From positions 1 to 64,000 of the forward strand of contig JAIYDZ010000001.1 of the NCBI GenBank assembly GCA_027487215.1: a stretch of 64,000 bases of DNA, read 5' to 3'. Of this stretch, positions 1 through 8,475 are shown one piece after another (the stretch's first letter is position 1; every line of letters begins with the position of its first letter). The notes under the pieces are model-generated. The model had not been told where the DNA came from and did not search any database. It was given only the letters and a program-made list of their open reading frames with translations. The DNA comes from Pseudomonadota bacterium (GTDB lineage: Bacteria; Babelota; Babeliae; Babelales; CAIQNR01). Both the position numbers and the translations under genes were made by a program.

Positions 1-35
1 ATTGCTTCATAAACAGAATCTGATAATCTCATACT

Positions 36-97
36 GAGCCTTTTTTTTGGAGTTTTTTACTAAAACAATTATACCAAAAAAGGCTCGTTTTTTTTAC
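36..97. terminator. Inverted repeat gagcctttttttt...aaaaaaggctc followed by a T-run
   Basis: GAGCC(T)n pairs with the (A)nGGCTC arm, followed by tttttttt; lies next to the 3' end of the 98..340 minus-strand ORF. Confidence 0.5.
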
Positions 98-340
98 TCA
101 ATTAATTTTGAGATAAGCTTTTATTTTGCCTTCCAATGAACCAACTATAAACATTAAAAGAGTATAATTTTTTTTCTGTTTTTTTCTGCATTCATTTGCT
201 AATCCCTCGGTGATTAGATCAAAAGCAAGTGCTTGTCTTGCAATTTTATTACTATCTGTTTTTAAATTGTCATTACATTGAGTTGATGGATTCTGTACTA
301 ACAGTGCAATAAGTGCTACCAAAGTAAACATTTTTTTCAT
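98..340 (-). CDS. Small secreted protein, unknown function (start reset to MKKMFTLVALIALL...)
   Basis: ORF with signal-peptide-like N-terminus; ggag RBS upstream of the internal ATG. Confidence 0.5.
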   Translation of the reverse strand: MKKMFTLVALIALLVQNPSTQCNDNLKTDSNKIARQALAFDLITEGLANECRKKQKKNYTLLMFIVGSLEGKIKAYLKIN

Positions 341-462
341 AGGAAACTCCATTTTAAATAACATAAAATCATAATTTTTCATTTGTCTATATTGTAGAAT
401 ACTAGTGCCATTAGGTTCTGTAAAAAGCCTCTACGAGCTTATTTGAGTATAATTAATAAGTG

Positions 463-514
463 ATGAGCTTAAGTTATTTAAATACAAATTAAATAACTTT
501 AAGCTGGCTCATTT
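463..514. repeat. Imperfect inverted repeat (gagcttaagttatttaa / ttaaataactttaagctggctc)
   Basis: Arms readable directly, short loop, intergenic. Confidence 0.6.
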
Positions 515-614
515 AATAGAGGTAAAGTGTTAATGATAACTAACTCTAATCTATAAAGTGGAAATCTAAAGAGAGGCACCACAGAGGTAAAAATTTGAGT
601 GAATCACCTACAAT

Positions 615-649
615 AAAAAAGCGGCCTTTTAAAAGAGCCGCTTTTTTTA
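615..649 (-). terminator. Rho-independent terminator
   Basis: aaaaaagcggccttttaaaagagccgcttttttt hairpin just after the 665..1210 ORF. Confidence 0.7.
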
Positions 650-664
650 GAGATTTTTTTGAAA

Positions 665-1210
665 TTACCAACAGTATTTTCCTATAACTTTTGTAATAAA
701 TTCCATATCTTTGCGTACCCATTTGTTTTTGTGAGCTTTGGTTAACCAGTCACAACCTGTTGCAACCTTATCAGGAAAGAGTTTTCCTGTATCAACACCT
801 TCTGTTTGAAGCACTTCAATTTTTTCAGATTTTATATGTTTACGAGCACGTTCTTTAAATGCAATGTTTTTTGTGTTATGTAGTATAAAATAGATCATCT
901 CTTTATCAAAAAATCTGCAAGCAGTAACGATGGCTGTTTGGTTAGTTTTAGAGCTATACCCATTATCCTTTATTATGCGATGACCATTGAGTAGAATTCC
1001 GTTATCAATCATATCTATAATTTTACTACGAGCAGCTTGAGCCTCAGCTTTGTCTTTTTCAGAGTTATTTTGCCAAAAAGTTTTATGTTGCCAGTCTTTT
1101 AGCGCATCATTAAATACTTTTTGAGCTTGTTGGTTTTCAGAAAGTGTATTAGATTTTATTGAAAAAACAGCGCTCATCATTAGCAAAAAAAACAATAATC
1201 TTTTCATCAT
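665..1210 (-). CDS. Secreted protein, possibly degenerate ankyrin-like
   Basis: Signal-like N-terminus MMKRLLFFLLMMSAVFSIKS; weak ankyrin-like helix pattern only. Confidence 0.5.
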   Translation of the reverse strand: MMKRLLFFLLMMSAVFSIKSNTLSENQQAQKVFNDALKDWQHKTFWQNNSEKDKAEAQAARSKIIDMIDNGILLNGHRIIKDNGYSSKTNQTAIVTACRFFDKEMIYFILHNTKNIAFKERARKHIKSEKIEVLQTEGVDTGKLFPDKVATGCDWLTKAHKNKWVRKDMEFITKVIGKYCW

Positions 1211-1234
1211 AACTTCTTTTTTAATAGAAAATTT

Positions 1235-1933
1235 TTAATTTTTATTAAATCTCGCAAAAGCGTCACCCCATGCACTTATGATGCCGTCCCATGTTGACGC
1301 AGATGCTTCTTCTTTACCTTCAAAACTTTGAGTGCTTGTAATAAGTTTTTGAATTTGAGTTTTTTGAGCAGTTATTTTTTGTTTTATTTGATTTAAAGAG
1401 AGCATTAATGCAGGGTACAGAACGATATTTTTAGTGGAGGTAAAGAAATACCAGCTTTTTTGTTTTTCAACAACGGTGATTCCTGCTTCAATCGTATTAA
1501 TAAGCATCAAGTTGATAGCCATTGTTTGAACTGCTTCTTTCAGATAGCTTTGATTTTGTTCTGTTGCTAACAAGTCAGGTTGGCGTTTAAGAGATCTTAA
1601 AATCGAATGTAAGTTTTTGTGTGAAATTTCAAGAGCTTCTCTAATTGACTCGATATCATTTTCATCTCGCTTTCCTATTTCCCTATCAATAACTGAATTG
1701 TCTATAGTGAAATTTTTTGAAAGAAGTAATTGTTGAACCTTTACACGACCAAAGATGTCTTTAAGGCCTTTTGTGACCGTAGTTTGTTTCTGTGCAATCT
1801 CTTTTACCAGGGCATCATCAACAAAAGTTTTGATTTCTTGTTGGTCTTTAGGTGAGAGTTTAGCCAAGTAAGCTGTTTGTACTGTTGCTACGCTTGACAG
1901 CAAACACAATAAAAATAATGTATTACGTTTCAT
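1235..1933 (-). CDS. Secreted helical protein, unknown function
   Basis: Signal peptide MKRNTLFLLCLLSSVATVQTAYL; ggaggttatt-ATG RBS. Confidence 0.6.
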   Translation of the reverse strand: MKRNTLFLLCLLSSVATVQTAYLAKLSPKDQQEIKTFVDDALVKEIAQKQTTVTKGLKDIFGRVKVQQLLLSKNFTIDNSVIDREIGKRDENDIESIREALEISHKNLHSILRSLKRQPDLLATEQNQSYLKEAVQTMAINLMLINTIEAGITVVEKQKSWYFFTSTKNIVLYPALMLSLNQIKQKITAQKTQIQKLITSTQSFEGKEEASASTWDGIISAWGDAFARFNKN

Positions 1934-2045
1934 AATAACCTCCTTTTAAGCACTACGAGACCATTTAGCTCATTGTGTAATACTTATTCTATCGAGTGGA
2001 GGCTCTTTGAAGCAATGGTTTTAATTGAAAGGTTCTATGGAGAGC

Positions 2046-2459
2046 TTATTTTGATAAGAAATAGCTTTGTATTTTTTGAGATAGCTCTTCAGGATAGAGT
2101 GTGATCGTTTTAAGCTGGTTAAGCTCAATCCACTCAAGTCCAAAGAAATTGGCAGGAGTTGAGATCTCTTTTTCTGGTCCTGAAAGGTTTGCTGTCCCTG
2201 AATAGGACTGTGCAAGATAATAAAGCCCCTTGCCATTGATTGAAGGGGCTTCTTCTATTTCACTAAAAATTGGTCCAAGAACAACATGTAATGTTGTCTC
2301 TTCAAAGATTTCACGTATCGCCGTTTCTTGTGGAGTCTCATTATGTTCAGGTCGTCCGCCCGGGACTGCATAATATCCACGGCCGTTTTTGACACGGCGC
2401 ATCAATAATATTTGAGAACCATCAATAATGATTACCCCTACACGACGATACTGAGTCAT
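2046..2459 (-). CDS. NUDIX hydrolase
   Basis: Nudix box GGRPEHNETPQETAIREIFEET. Confidence 0.9.
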   Translation of the reverse strand: MTQYRRVGVIIIDGSQILLMRRVKNGRGYYAVPGGRPEHNETPQETAIREIFEETTLHVVLGPIFSEIEEAPSINGKGLYYLAQSYSGTANLSGPEKEISTPANFFGLEWIELNQLKTITLYPEELSQKIQSYFLSK

Positions 2460-2462
2460 GGT

Positions 2463-5054
2463 TTACCACAATCCTTTTACTGCATGAAGCAGATTATTAG
2501 TCAGACGGGCTCCGCCACCTTGCAGAGAGTCAGCCTTTCCGCCACCTTGTAACCCCACAGATTTAAGTGCTGCGGCAACTTTTTTCATATCAACACTCTT
2601 TGTATGTTCAGGTGATAATCCGGCATAAAACACGCTTTTATCGTCGGTGTTGCTTGCAAGCAGATAAAACCCTGGTTGTTTTTTGATAAGCGCGGTTGCA
2701 ATATCTTTCAGTTCATCAACTGAATAGCCATCAAGAAGAAGGTGCAAGAACGGCACGCCATTAACGGGAGCGACCAATTGGAGCCATCCGTTAAGTTGGT
2801 GTGTAATCAGTTGTTGTTTTAACGTTCTGACCTGTTGCTGAGTGCGAGATAAGGTGTCGGCTTGTTTTTTAACTGCACAACATACCTGGTCCGGTTGCAC
2901 TTTAAATTCTTGGCTTAGTTCTTTGACTGTATTGAAATTGTTTTGCATTAATTCAACAGCACGAACACCCGTTGATGCAAAAATACGTCTGTTGCCCGCT
3001 GACAATGCGGTCATTTCTGTAATTTTAAAGACACCAATTACGCCAGTCATTGGTACGTGAGTTCCTCCACAGAGTTCTGCAGAAAATCCTGGTACATCAA
3101 TAACGCGTACGCATTCTGGATTATATTTTTCACCAAATATTGCAATAACACCTTTATCAAGTGCTTTTTTATAAGTGGTTTCAAACATTTCTACTTTGAT
3201 GTTTTCTTGAATCTTTTCATTCACACGATTTTCAACCGCTTTGATTTCTTCAGGAGTTAAGTTTTTGTGATAAGTAAAATCAAAACGTAAATAATCAGGA
3301 GTCACAACTGAACCAGACTGCTTAACCTGTTTACCTAGCAGTTCAATGAGTGCTGCTTGCAGCAGGTGAGTTGCAGTATGGTTATTCATGGTCATACGAC
3401 GAATATATCCATCAACCTGTTGTGTAACGACATCACCAACTTTTAATGCTGCAGGCGCGGTAATGTGTGCACCAATTGCACGAGCATTGTTAAGTTTTTC
3501 AAGGCCTTCAAGGGATGCACGTTGACCGTTGATTTCAATAAACCCACTATCATCAATCTGTCCACCAGTAGCAACAAAGAACGGTGATACATCAGCGATC
3601 AACACACATTGTTGTCCGGCATTAACACTGTTAACCAGTGCGCCATCAACGACAAGCGCTTTAATCGTTCCTTGCGTGTTTATTTTTTCATATCCCACAA
3701 ACTGGGTAGTAATATTTTCTGGAAGTTCAATTGTTTTAACGCCTTCTTTCATCTTTTTACCTGAAAGTGCGCGTTGTTTTTCCATGGCTTTTTCAAAGCC
3801 TTCTGCATCTACTGAAAAACCTTTTTCCTGGCTTGCAAGAACGGTTACTTCAAGAGGGAACCCATACGTGTCATAGAGTTTAAATGCTTGCTCGCCTGTG
3901 ATTGTTTTGTCGCCTGATTGTTCTTTAAAAAATCCTGCTAAAATCTGCTGTCCGCGAATAAGGTTTGCGGCAAACTGTTCAATCTCGCTTGTTAGCAAGT
4001 TAACAATCATAGTCTGATTGACTGAAAGTTCTGGATAAACCGGAGAGAGTTCTTTAATGAATCGTTTTGCAAGTTCAGGAAAAATGTTTTTGTCAGTTAA
4101 CTTTTGTGCAAATAGTGCAGCGCGACGAATGATTTTACGCAACACATAGCCACGACCTTCGTTTGAAGGAGATCCGCCATCTGCAATAATAAATGAAGTA
4201 GAACGCACGTGATCACACAGCACATGGAATGCTGCTTTTGTTTGATCGTCAGATGATGCGTAATGTACACCGGTTAATTTTTCTATCTCTTCAATAAGCG
4301 GGGTAAACAGATCAGTTTGAAAAACTGACTCTTTGTTTTGTAAAATGCATGCAATACGTTCAAGTCCTGCACCAGTATCAACACCGGTCTGTTTTAGAGG
4401 AACGAGTGTGCCATCCTGTTGGCGGTCAAACTGCATGAATACAAGGTTCCAAATCTCAAGTAAGCGTCCTTGATCAAAATCTTCATATACAGGAATTTTT
4501 GAACGTTCTTCTTGTGGGCGCAAATCAATATAGATTTCAGTACAGGGACCACATGGGCCAGTGTCACCCATTTGCCAGAAGTTATCTTTTTTTCCAAAAC
4601 GCATGATGCGTTCTTTTGGCACGCCGACTGTTTTTTCCCAGATTGCAAACGCTTCATCATCCTCTTCATACACAGAGACGTACATGTTTTGTGGATCGAG
4701 ATTGTATCCTTTAGTAAGCAACTGCCACGCAAACTTAATAGCATCTTCTTTAAAGTAGTTTGCAAATGAGAAGTTACCTAGCATCTCAAAAAAGGTCAGA
4801 TGACGTTTAGTAAAACCGACGTTATCAAGGTCATTATGTTTTCCGCCAGCGCGTACACATTTTTGTGCAGTCGTGGCGCGGGCATACGAACGTTTTTCTT
4901 TGCCTAGAAAGAGATCTTTAAACTGGTTCATTCCGGCGTTAGTAAACAATAATGTGGGATCTTGGGCTGGAATAAGACTTGAACTTGCCACGCGTTCATG
5001 GCCGTGCTCTGCAAAAAACTCTAAAAACTTTTTTCGTATGTCTACCGATTTCAT
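2463..5054 (-). CDS. alaS: Alanyl-tRNA synthetase
   Basis: 863 aa; MKSVDIRKKFLEFFAEHGHERVASSSLIPAQDPTLLFTNAGMNQFKDLFLG, CGGTHVPMTG, GGGKADSLQGGG. Confidence 0.98.
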   Translation of the reverse strand: MKSVDIRKKFLEFFAEHGHERVASSSLIPAQDPTLLFTNAGMNQFKDLFLGKEKRSYARATTAQKCVRAGGKHNDLDNVGFTKRHLTFFEMLGNFSFANYFKEDAIKFAWQLLTKGYNLDPQNMYVSVYEEDDEAFAIWEKTVGVPKERIMRFGKKDNFWQMGDTGPCGPCTEIYIDLRPQEERSKIPVYEDFDQGRLLEIWNLVFMQFDRQQDGTLVPLKQTGVDTGAGLERIACILQNKESVFQTDLFTPLIEEIEKLTGVHYASSDDQTKAAFHVLCDHVRSTSFIIADGGSPSNEGRGYVLRKIIRRAALFAQKLTDKNIFPELAKRFIKELSPVYPELSVNQTMIVNLLTSEIEQFAANLIRGQQILAGFFKEQSGDKTITGEQAFKLYDTYGFPLEVTVLASQEKGFSVDAEGFEKAMEKQRALSGKKMKEGVKTIELPENITTQFVGYEKINTQGTIKALVVDGALVNSVNAGQQCVLIADVSPFFVATGGQIDDSGFIEINGQRASLEGLEKLNNARAIGAHITAPAALKVGDVVTQQVDGYIRRMTMNNHTATHLLQAALIELLGKQVKQSGSVVTPDYLRFDFTYHKNLTPEEIKAVENRVNEKIQENIKVEMFETTYKKALDKGVIAIFGEKYNPECVRVIDVPGFSAELCGGTHVPMTGVIGVFKITEMTALSAGNRRIFASTGVRAVELMQNNFNTVKELSQEFKVQPDQVCCAVKKQADTLSRTQQQVRTLKQQLITHQLNGWLQLVAPVNGVPFLHLLLDGYSVDELKDIATALIKKQPGFYLLASNTDDKSVFYAGLSPEHTKSVDMKKVAAALKSVGLQGGGKADSLQGGGARLTNNLLHAVKGLW

Positions 5055-5190
5055 GTGACCCTACCTTGGTTGAAGGACAACAGTTTTCATCATTCAGAGC
5101 AGTATACCATAGAATCAGACAATAAAAAGTAAGAGGAGTGTTGGATACCTGCGTAGGCCATTAACAAAGGGATTGGCAAAAAAGCACACT

Positions 5191-5220
5191 AAAAAACCGC
5201 GATTTTTAGTCGCGGTTTTT
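5191..5220 (-). terminator. Rho-independent terminator
   Basis: aaaaaaccgcgatttttagtcgcggttttt. Confidence 0.75.
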
Positions 5221-5253
5221 AAATATTTTAAACTGTTTAGCAACAATGAAGCA

Positions 5254-5970
5254 TTACCCGTTATAGGTGAGAGTATCAATTCTCTGGCGAGTAACGGTTC
5301 TTGCTGAGTGTTCATTTTCATTTAAAGCAGCCATACCACCTTTAATGAACTTATTACAGTTGTTGTAAATGCATCGTGCACCGACAGCTAATGTCAATCC
5401 GACAGTTGCAGCGGTTAAAGCAGCGACTTTTGGGTTTTGTTGTGCCCAACTGCATACAGCTTTAAACACTACAGTTGGAGACGCGGCCTGAGCAACTGCT
5501 TGATTGTATTGTGCTGTCATGTTTGCAAGTTGTTCAGTTACGTTTGTTAAAGCAATAGTTTTTTGTGCAATAAGCTCTTGAGTTAAGGCTGCGGTAGCGG
5601 CTGCTTCTTGTCTTGCTGCTTCAGTTGCTATAAGAGCAAATTTGTTAGCAGTAACTTGTACAGTAAGCTCAGCTATTTGTGCGGCATCTTGAGCAGACTT
5701 TTCAGCAGTAAGGATTGCCATATAGTCACAGAACTTTTGTGGCAAAATATTGAATGTCCAATGTGCAGTACATTTACCAAGCAATACTAAACACTCCCCT
5801 AAATCACGTGTTACGTGGGTAGATTGCTCAGCTGTGTGGTAACAAGCATCAGCTGCCAGGGCAACACTTTCAAAAGCTTTGGTAGCCATTGATGTGTCTG
5901 CAGCAACTGCTGTGTGTAGGTGAGTAAATAACAGAGAACTTAAAAGCATAGTTTTTAATGTATTTTTCAT
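5254..5970 (-). CDS. Small secreted protein with Ala-rich coiled coil and C-terminal hydrophobic segment
   Basis: Signal peptide; C-terminal QQNPKVAALTAATVGLTLAVGA resembles QYPKATVCITAAAVGATMVGA of the next two ORFs. Confidence 0.6.
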   Translation of the reverse strand: MKNTLKTMLLSSLLFTHLHTAVAADTSMATKAFESVALAADACYHTAEQSTHVTRDLGECLVLLGKCTAHWTFNILPQKFCDYMAILTAEKSAQDAAQIAELTVQVTANKFALIATEAARQEAAATAALTQELIAQKTIALTNVTEQLANMTAQYNQAVAQAASPTVVFKAVCSWAQQNPKVAALTAATVGLTLAVGARCIYNNCNKFIKGGMAALNENEHSARTVTRQRIDTLTYNG

Positions 5971-5998
5971 AATAACCTCCTTATAGTTTCCTTTTTTT

Positions 5999-6020
5999 GA
6001 GCGGCTATAAAAGCCCGCTC
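5999..6020 (-). promoter_or_regulatory. 5'-UTR stem-loop, copy A
   Basis: mRNA sense GAGCGGGCT-tttat-AGCCGCTC with a single G bulge, between promoter and RBS. Confidence 0.6.
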
Positions 6021-6035
6021 TTAAACTCTATTACT

Positions 6036-6064
6036 AGTATGACATGGCGCGTTAAAGTGTGCAA
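6036..6064 (-). promoter_or_regulatory. Promoter copy A: TTGCAC-N17(TGT)-CATACT
   Basis: Same architecture and spacing in three tandem genes. Confidence 0.6.
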
Positions 6065-6216
6065 AAGCCCCCTGGTTTGAGCTTAAACAGTGGGGGTTCT
6101 CAAGGGATAAATTGGCTTTTTAAGCTGAAAGGCTTTAAAGAGGCTTATCTAAGAAGTTTAACCAGACAGGTAAGCTTATATAAGCCCAAGGAGCAAAAAG
6201 AGTTTAAGCACTAAAA

Positions 6217-6242
6217 AAGCCCCCGTTGCCGGAGGCTTTTAA
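6217..6242 (-). terminator. Terminator of the 6259..6603 gene
   Basis: AAGCCTCCGGCAACGGGGGCTTTTTT on the minus strand. Confidence 0.75.
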
Positions 6243-6258
6243 GCTTTTAAGGGCTTAT

Positions 6259-6603
6259 TTATTTAAGAACATTTTGAAGCATATAAGCTGTAAGAAGACT
6301 TGATGCAGTAGCCCCAATAAACATTTTAGTATTTTGGCTCTTACGGACAAAAACGCAAGCATTTCTTACGCTATCAAGAAGCCATTCTATACCTGTAAAA
6401 AGTTTATCAGAAACTTTATTTGCGCCCACCATAGTTGCACCAACAGCTGCTGCAGTAATACATACTGTAGCTTTAGGGTATTGTTGTGCCAATTGGCTAA
6501 TTTTAGTGGCGGCACCTTGAGCAACGCTATCAAATTCTGAAGCGCGCACTTGAGTTGAACTTAAACTAAGAGCAGTAATAAGAACTAATAATAATTTCTT
6601 CAT
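6259..6603 (-). CDS. Small secreted protein, tandem paralog 1
   Basis: MKKLLLVLITALSLSSTQVRASEFDSVAQGAATKISQLAQQYPKATVCITAAAVGATMVG; aaggaggttatt-ATG. Confidence 0.7.
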   Translation of the reverse strand: MKKLLLVLITALSLSSTQVRASEFDSVAQGAATKISQLAQQYPKATVCITAAAVGATMVGANKVSDKLFTGIEWLLDSVRNACVFVRKSQNTKMFIGATASSLLTAYMLQNVLK

Positions 6604-6632
6604 AATAACCTCCTTATAAATTCCTTGGTTTA

Positions 6633-6652
6633 AGTGGCTACCAGAGCCCACT
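6633..6652 (-). promoter_or_regulatory. 5'-UTR stem-loop, copy B
   Basis: mRNA sense AGTGGGCT-ctggt-AGCCACT; C:G to T:A compensatory change relative to copy A. Confidence 0.6.
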
Positions 6653-6668
6653 GTTGACCTCTATTACT

Positions 6669-6697
6669 AGTATGGCATACCCTTTAAAAGTGCGCAA
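6669..6697 (-). promoter_or_regulatory. Promoter copy B: TTGCGC-N17(TGC)-CATACT
   Basis: Same spacing and extended -10 as copy A. Confidence 0.6.
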
Positions 6698-6845
6698 AAG
6701 CCCCCTGGTTTGAGCTTAAACAGTAGGGGTTCTCAAGGAATAAATTGGCTTTTTAAGCTGAAAGGCTTTAAAGAGGCTTATCTAAGAAGTTTAACCAGAC
6801 AGGTAAGCTTATATAAGCCCAAGGAGCAAGAAGAGTTTAAGCACT

Positions 6846-6873
6846 AAAAAAGCCCCCGTTTCCGGAGGCTTTT
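6846..6873 (-). terminator. Terminator of the 6892..7239 gene
   Basis: agcccccgtttccggaggct hairpin with T-run on the minus strand. Confidence 0.75.
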
Positions 6874-6891
6874 AAGTTTCTATGAGCTTAT

Positions 6892-7239
6892 TTATTTAGT
6901 AGCAACGTTTTGAAGAACGAATGCTGTAGCAAGAGATGCAGTAGTAGCACCAATGAACATTTTTGTGTTTTGGCTCTTACGTACAAACATACAAGTTTTC
7001 TTTACTGAATCAAGAAGCCATTCCATACCCATAAGAAGTCTGTCAGAAACTTCATTCATACCAACCATAGTCGCACCAACAGCTGCTGCTGTGATACATA
7101 CTGTAGCTTTAGGATATTCTTGTGCTAACTGACAAATTTTACCAGCGGTATTTCGAGCAACGCCATCAAATTCTGAAGCGCGCACTTGAGTTGAACTTAA
7201 ACTAAGAGCAGTAACAAGAACCAATAATAATTTCTTCAT
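6892..7239 (-). CDS. Small secreted protein, tandem paralog 2
   Basis: Highly similar to paralog 1 along its length. Confidence 0.7.
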   Translation of the reverse strand: MKKLLLVLVTALSLSSTQVRASEFDGVARNTAGKICQLAQEYPKATVCITAAAVGATMVGMNEVSDRLLMGMEWLLDSVKKTCMFVRKSQNTKMFIGATTASLATAFVLQNVATK

Positions 7240-7263
7240 AATTAAAACCTCCATTATAAACCT

Positions 7264-7283
7264 GGGCTAGCAGTTGTCAGCCC
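7264..7283 (-). promoter_or_regulatory. 5'-UTR stem-loop, copy C
   Basis: mRNA sense GGGCT-gacaactgct-AGCCC. Confidence 0.5.
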
Positions 7284-7303
7284 TTTGTTCTATTACTATT
7301 ACT

Positions 7304-7332
7304 AGTATGACATGGGCCATTAAACCGCGCAA
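7304..7332 (-). promoter_or_regulatory. Promoter copy C: TTGCGC-N17(TGT)-CATACT
   Basis: Same spacing as copies A and B. Confidence 0.6.
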
Positions 7333-7471
7333 AAGCCCCCCCTTTTGAGCTTAAAAGGCAAGGGTTCTAGGGGTCAAAGTGAGGCATTTAAGCATAAAAA
7401 AAGATTTATTAAGCTTGTTTAGGGTCAGGTCATAAATGTCTTGAGCTTATTACTGAAAGCAAGATCTGCTA

Positions 7472-7978
7472 CTATTTTTTAAAATAAGGCAAAAGACGTT
7501 GATAAAGTTTTTCCATATCGGTGGAGACAAGCTTAACATCAGCTAAGATAGGCAAAAAATTAGTGTCGCCAAACCATCTGGGAAGTACATGCATATGAAT
7601 ATGAGAAGGGATTCCTGCGCCTGCTGCTTTGCCTAAATTAAGGCCAATATTGGCCCCATCGTTCTTAAGTTCCTGTTGTAAGGTAGAGGCGGCTTGTTTG
7701 GTAAGCTCCATGAGTTCTGTTGTCGCATCACTTTCAAGCTCTTGAAGGTTGCCTGTGTGCTTATAAGGGATAACCATTAAGTGGCCACCATTATAGGGAA
7801 AGCGATTCATAATAACAAAGTTATGGGTGTAGCGACCTAATATAAGCTCTTTTTGGTCGTTTTGAGCTTGAAGGGCAGTGCAAAACGGGCAGCTGTTTTC
7901 AGTCAGGACTTCTTTAGTTTTATCCTGAGCAGTGTTGACCACATATGCTTCTCGCCAAGGGGCATACAGTTTATCCAT
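7472..7978 (-). CDS. HIT-family nucleotide hydrolase
   Basis: NRFPYNGGHLMVIPYKHTG and HIHMHVLPRW histidine triad. Confidence 0.93.
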   Translation of the reverse strand: MDKLYAPWREAYVVNTAQDKTKEVLTENSCPFCTALQAQNDQKELILGRYTHNFVIMNRFPYNGGHLMVIPYKHTGNLQELESDATTELMELTKQAASTLQQELKNDGANIGLNLGKAAGAGIPSHIHMHVLPRWFGDTNFLPILADVKLVSTDMEKLYQRLLPYFKK

Positions 7979-8139
7979 GGGTTACCTTTATAGAAGGGTG
8001 TGTGAAATTAATAAGACTATACCTCATAACTCTCACGACGGTCACGTTTTGCGCTCAATTTTCTTGCCAATGTGGGCAGATCTGATAGTGTTATTCACCA
8101 AATAGGCCTGGATTGTATATCCAAAAAAGAGAGTGCATT

Positions 8140-8475
8140 ATGAGTCCGATCATGGTAGTGGTAGGAACGTGTTCTGCGGGTATCTGTATGATGCCAAGCT
8201 CTTTTGCCTTTAAACAATTTATATACAGTCTTTATTTTCGTTTTGAAAATGGACTCTTTACGTCATTTTTTACAGATATTTCTCTTTTTGAATGTATGCA
8301 CACATTTTTCTTTAAGTGTGGGAACCAAAAAATTTTAAAGCGTATCGTTACTATTGTGCAGCGCAAAAAGCTGTACGTCTCTTACAATCTGCGGGGGCGC
8401 TTTACAAAGGTTGACCAATATCTTTGTGGATATGTAGAAGGGGCTGCAGATGTTTTTAAAAAAGGAAGAGCATGA
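8140..8475 (+). CDS. Uncharacterised protein translationally coupled to the downstream dehydrogenase
   Basis: ATGA overlap with the 8472 start. Confidence 0.5.
   Translation: MSPIMVVVGTCSAGICMMPSSFAFKQFIYSLYFRFENGLFTSFFTDISLFECMHTFFFKCGNQKILKRIVTIVQRKKLYVSYNLRGRFTKVDQYLCGYVEGAADVFKKGRA

Larger units (their letters stand above)
6027..6242. repeat. Intergenic duplicated module, copy A
   Basis: Near-identical to 6660..6873 (...gcttaaacagtgggggttctcaagggataaattggctttttaagctgaaaggctttaaagaggcttatctaagaagtttaaccagacaggtaagc...). Confidence 0.85.
6660..6873. repeat. Intergenic duplicated module, copy B
   Basis: Near-identical to 6027..6242. Confidence 0.85.

Noticed and set aside
2842-5058. Several plus-strand ORFs antisense to alaS (e.g. 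2842..3060, 3529..3876, 4512..4769)
   Set aside because: Overlap a clearly real minus-strand alaS; no motifs or independent RBS
6027-6873. Mobile element interpretation of the 210-bp repeat
   Set aside because: Repeats coincide with promoter and terminator boundaries of tandem paralogs; no terminal inverted repeats or target-site duplications seen
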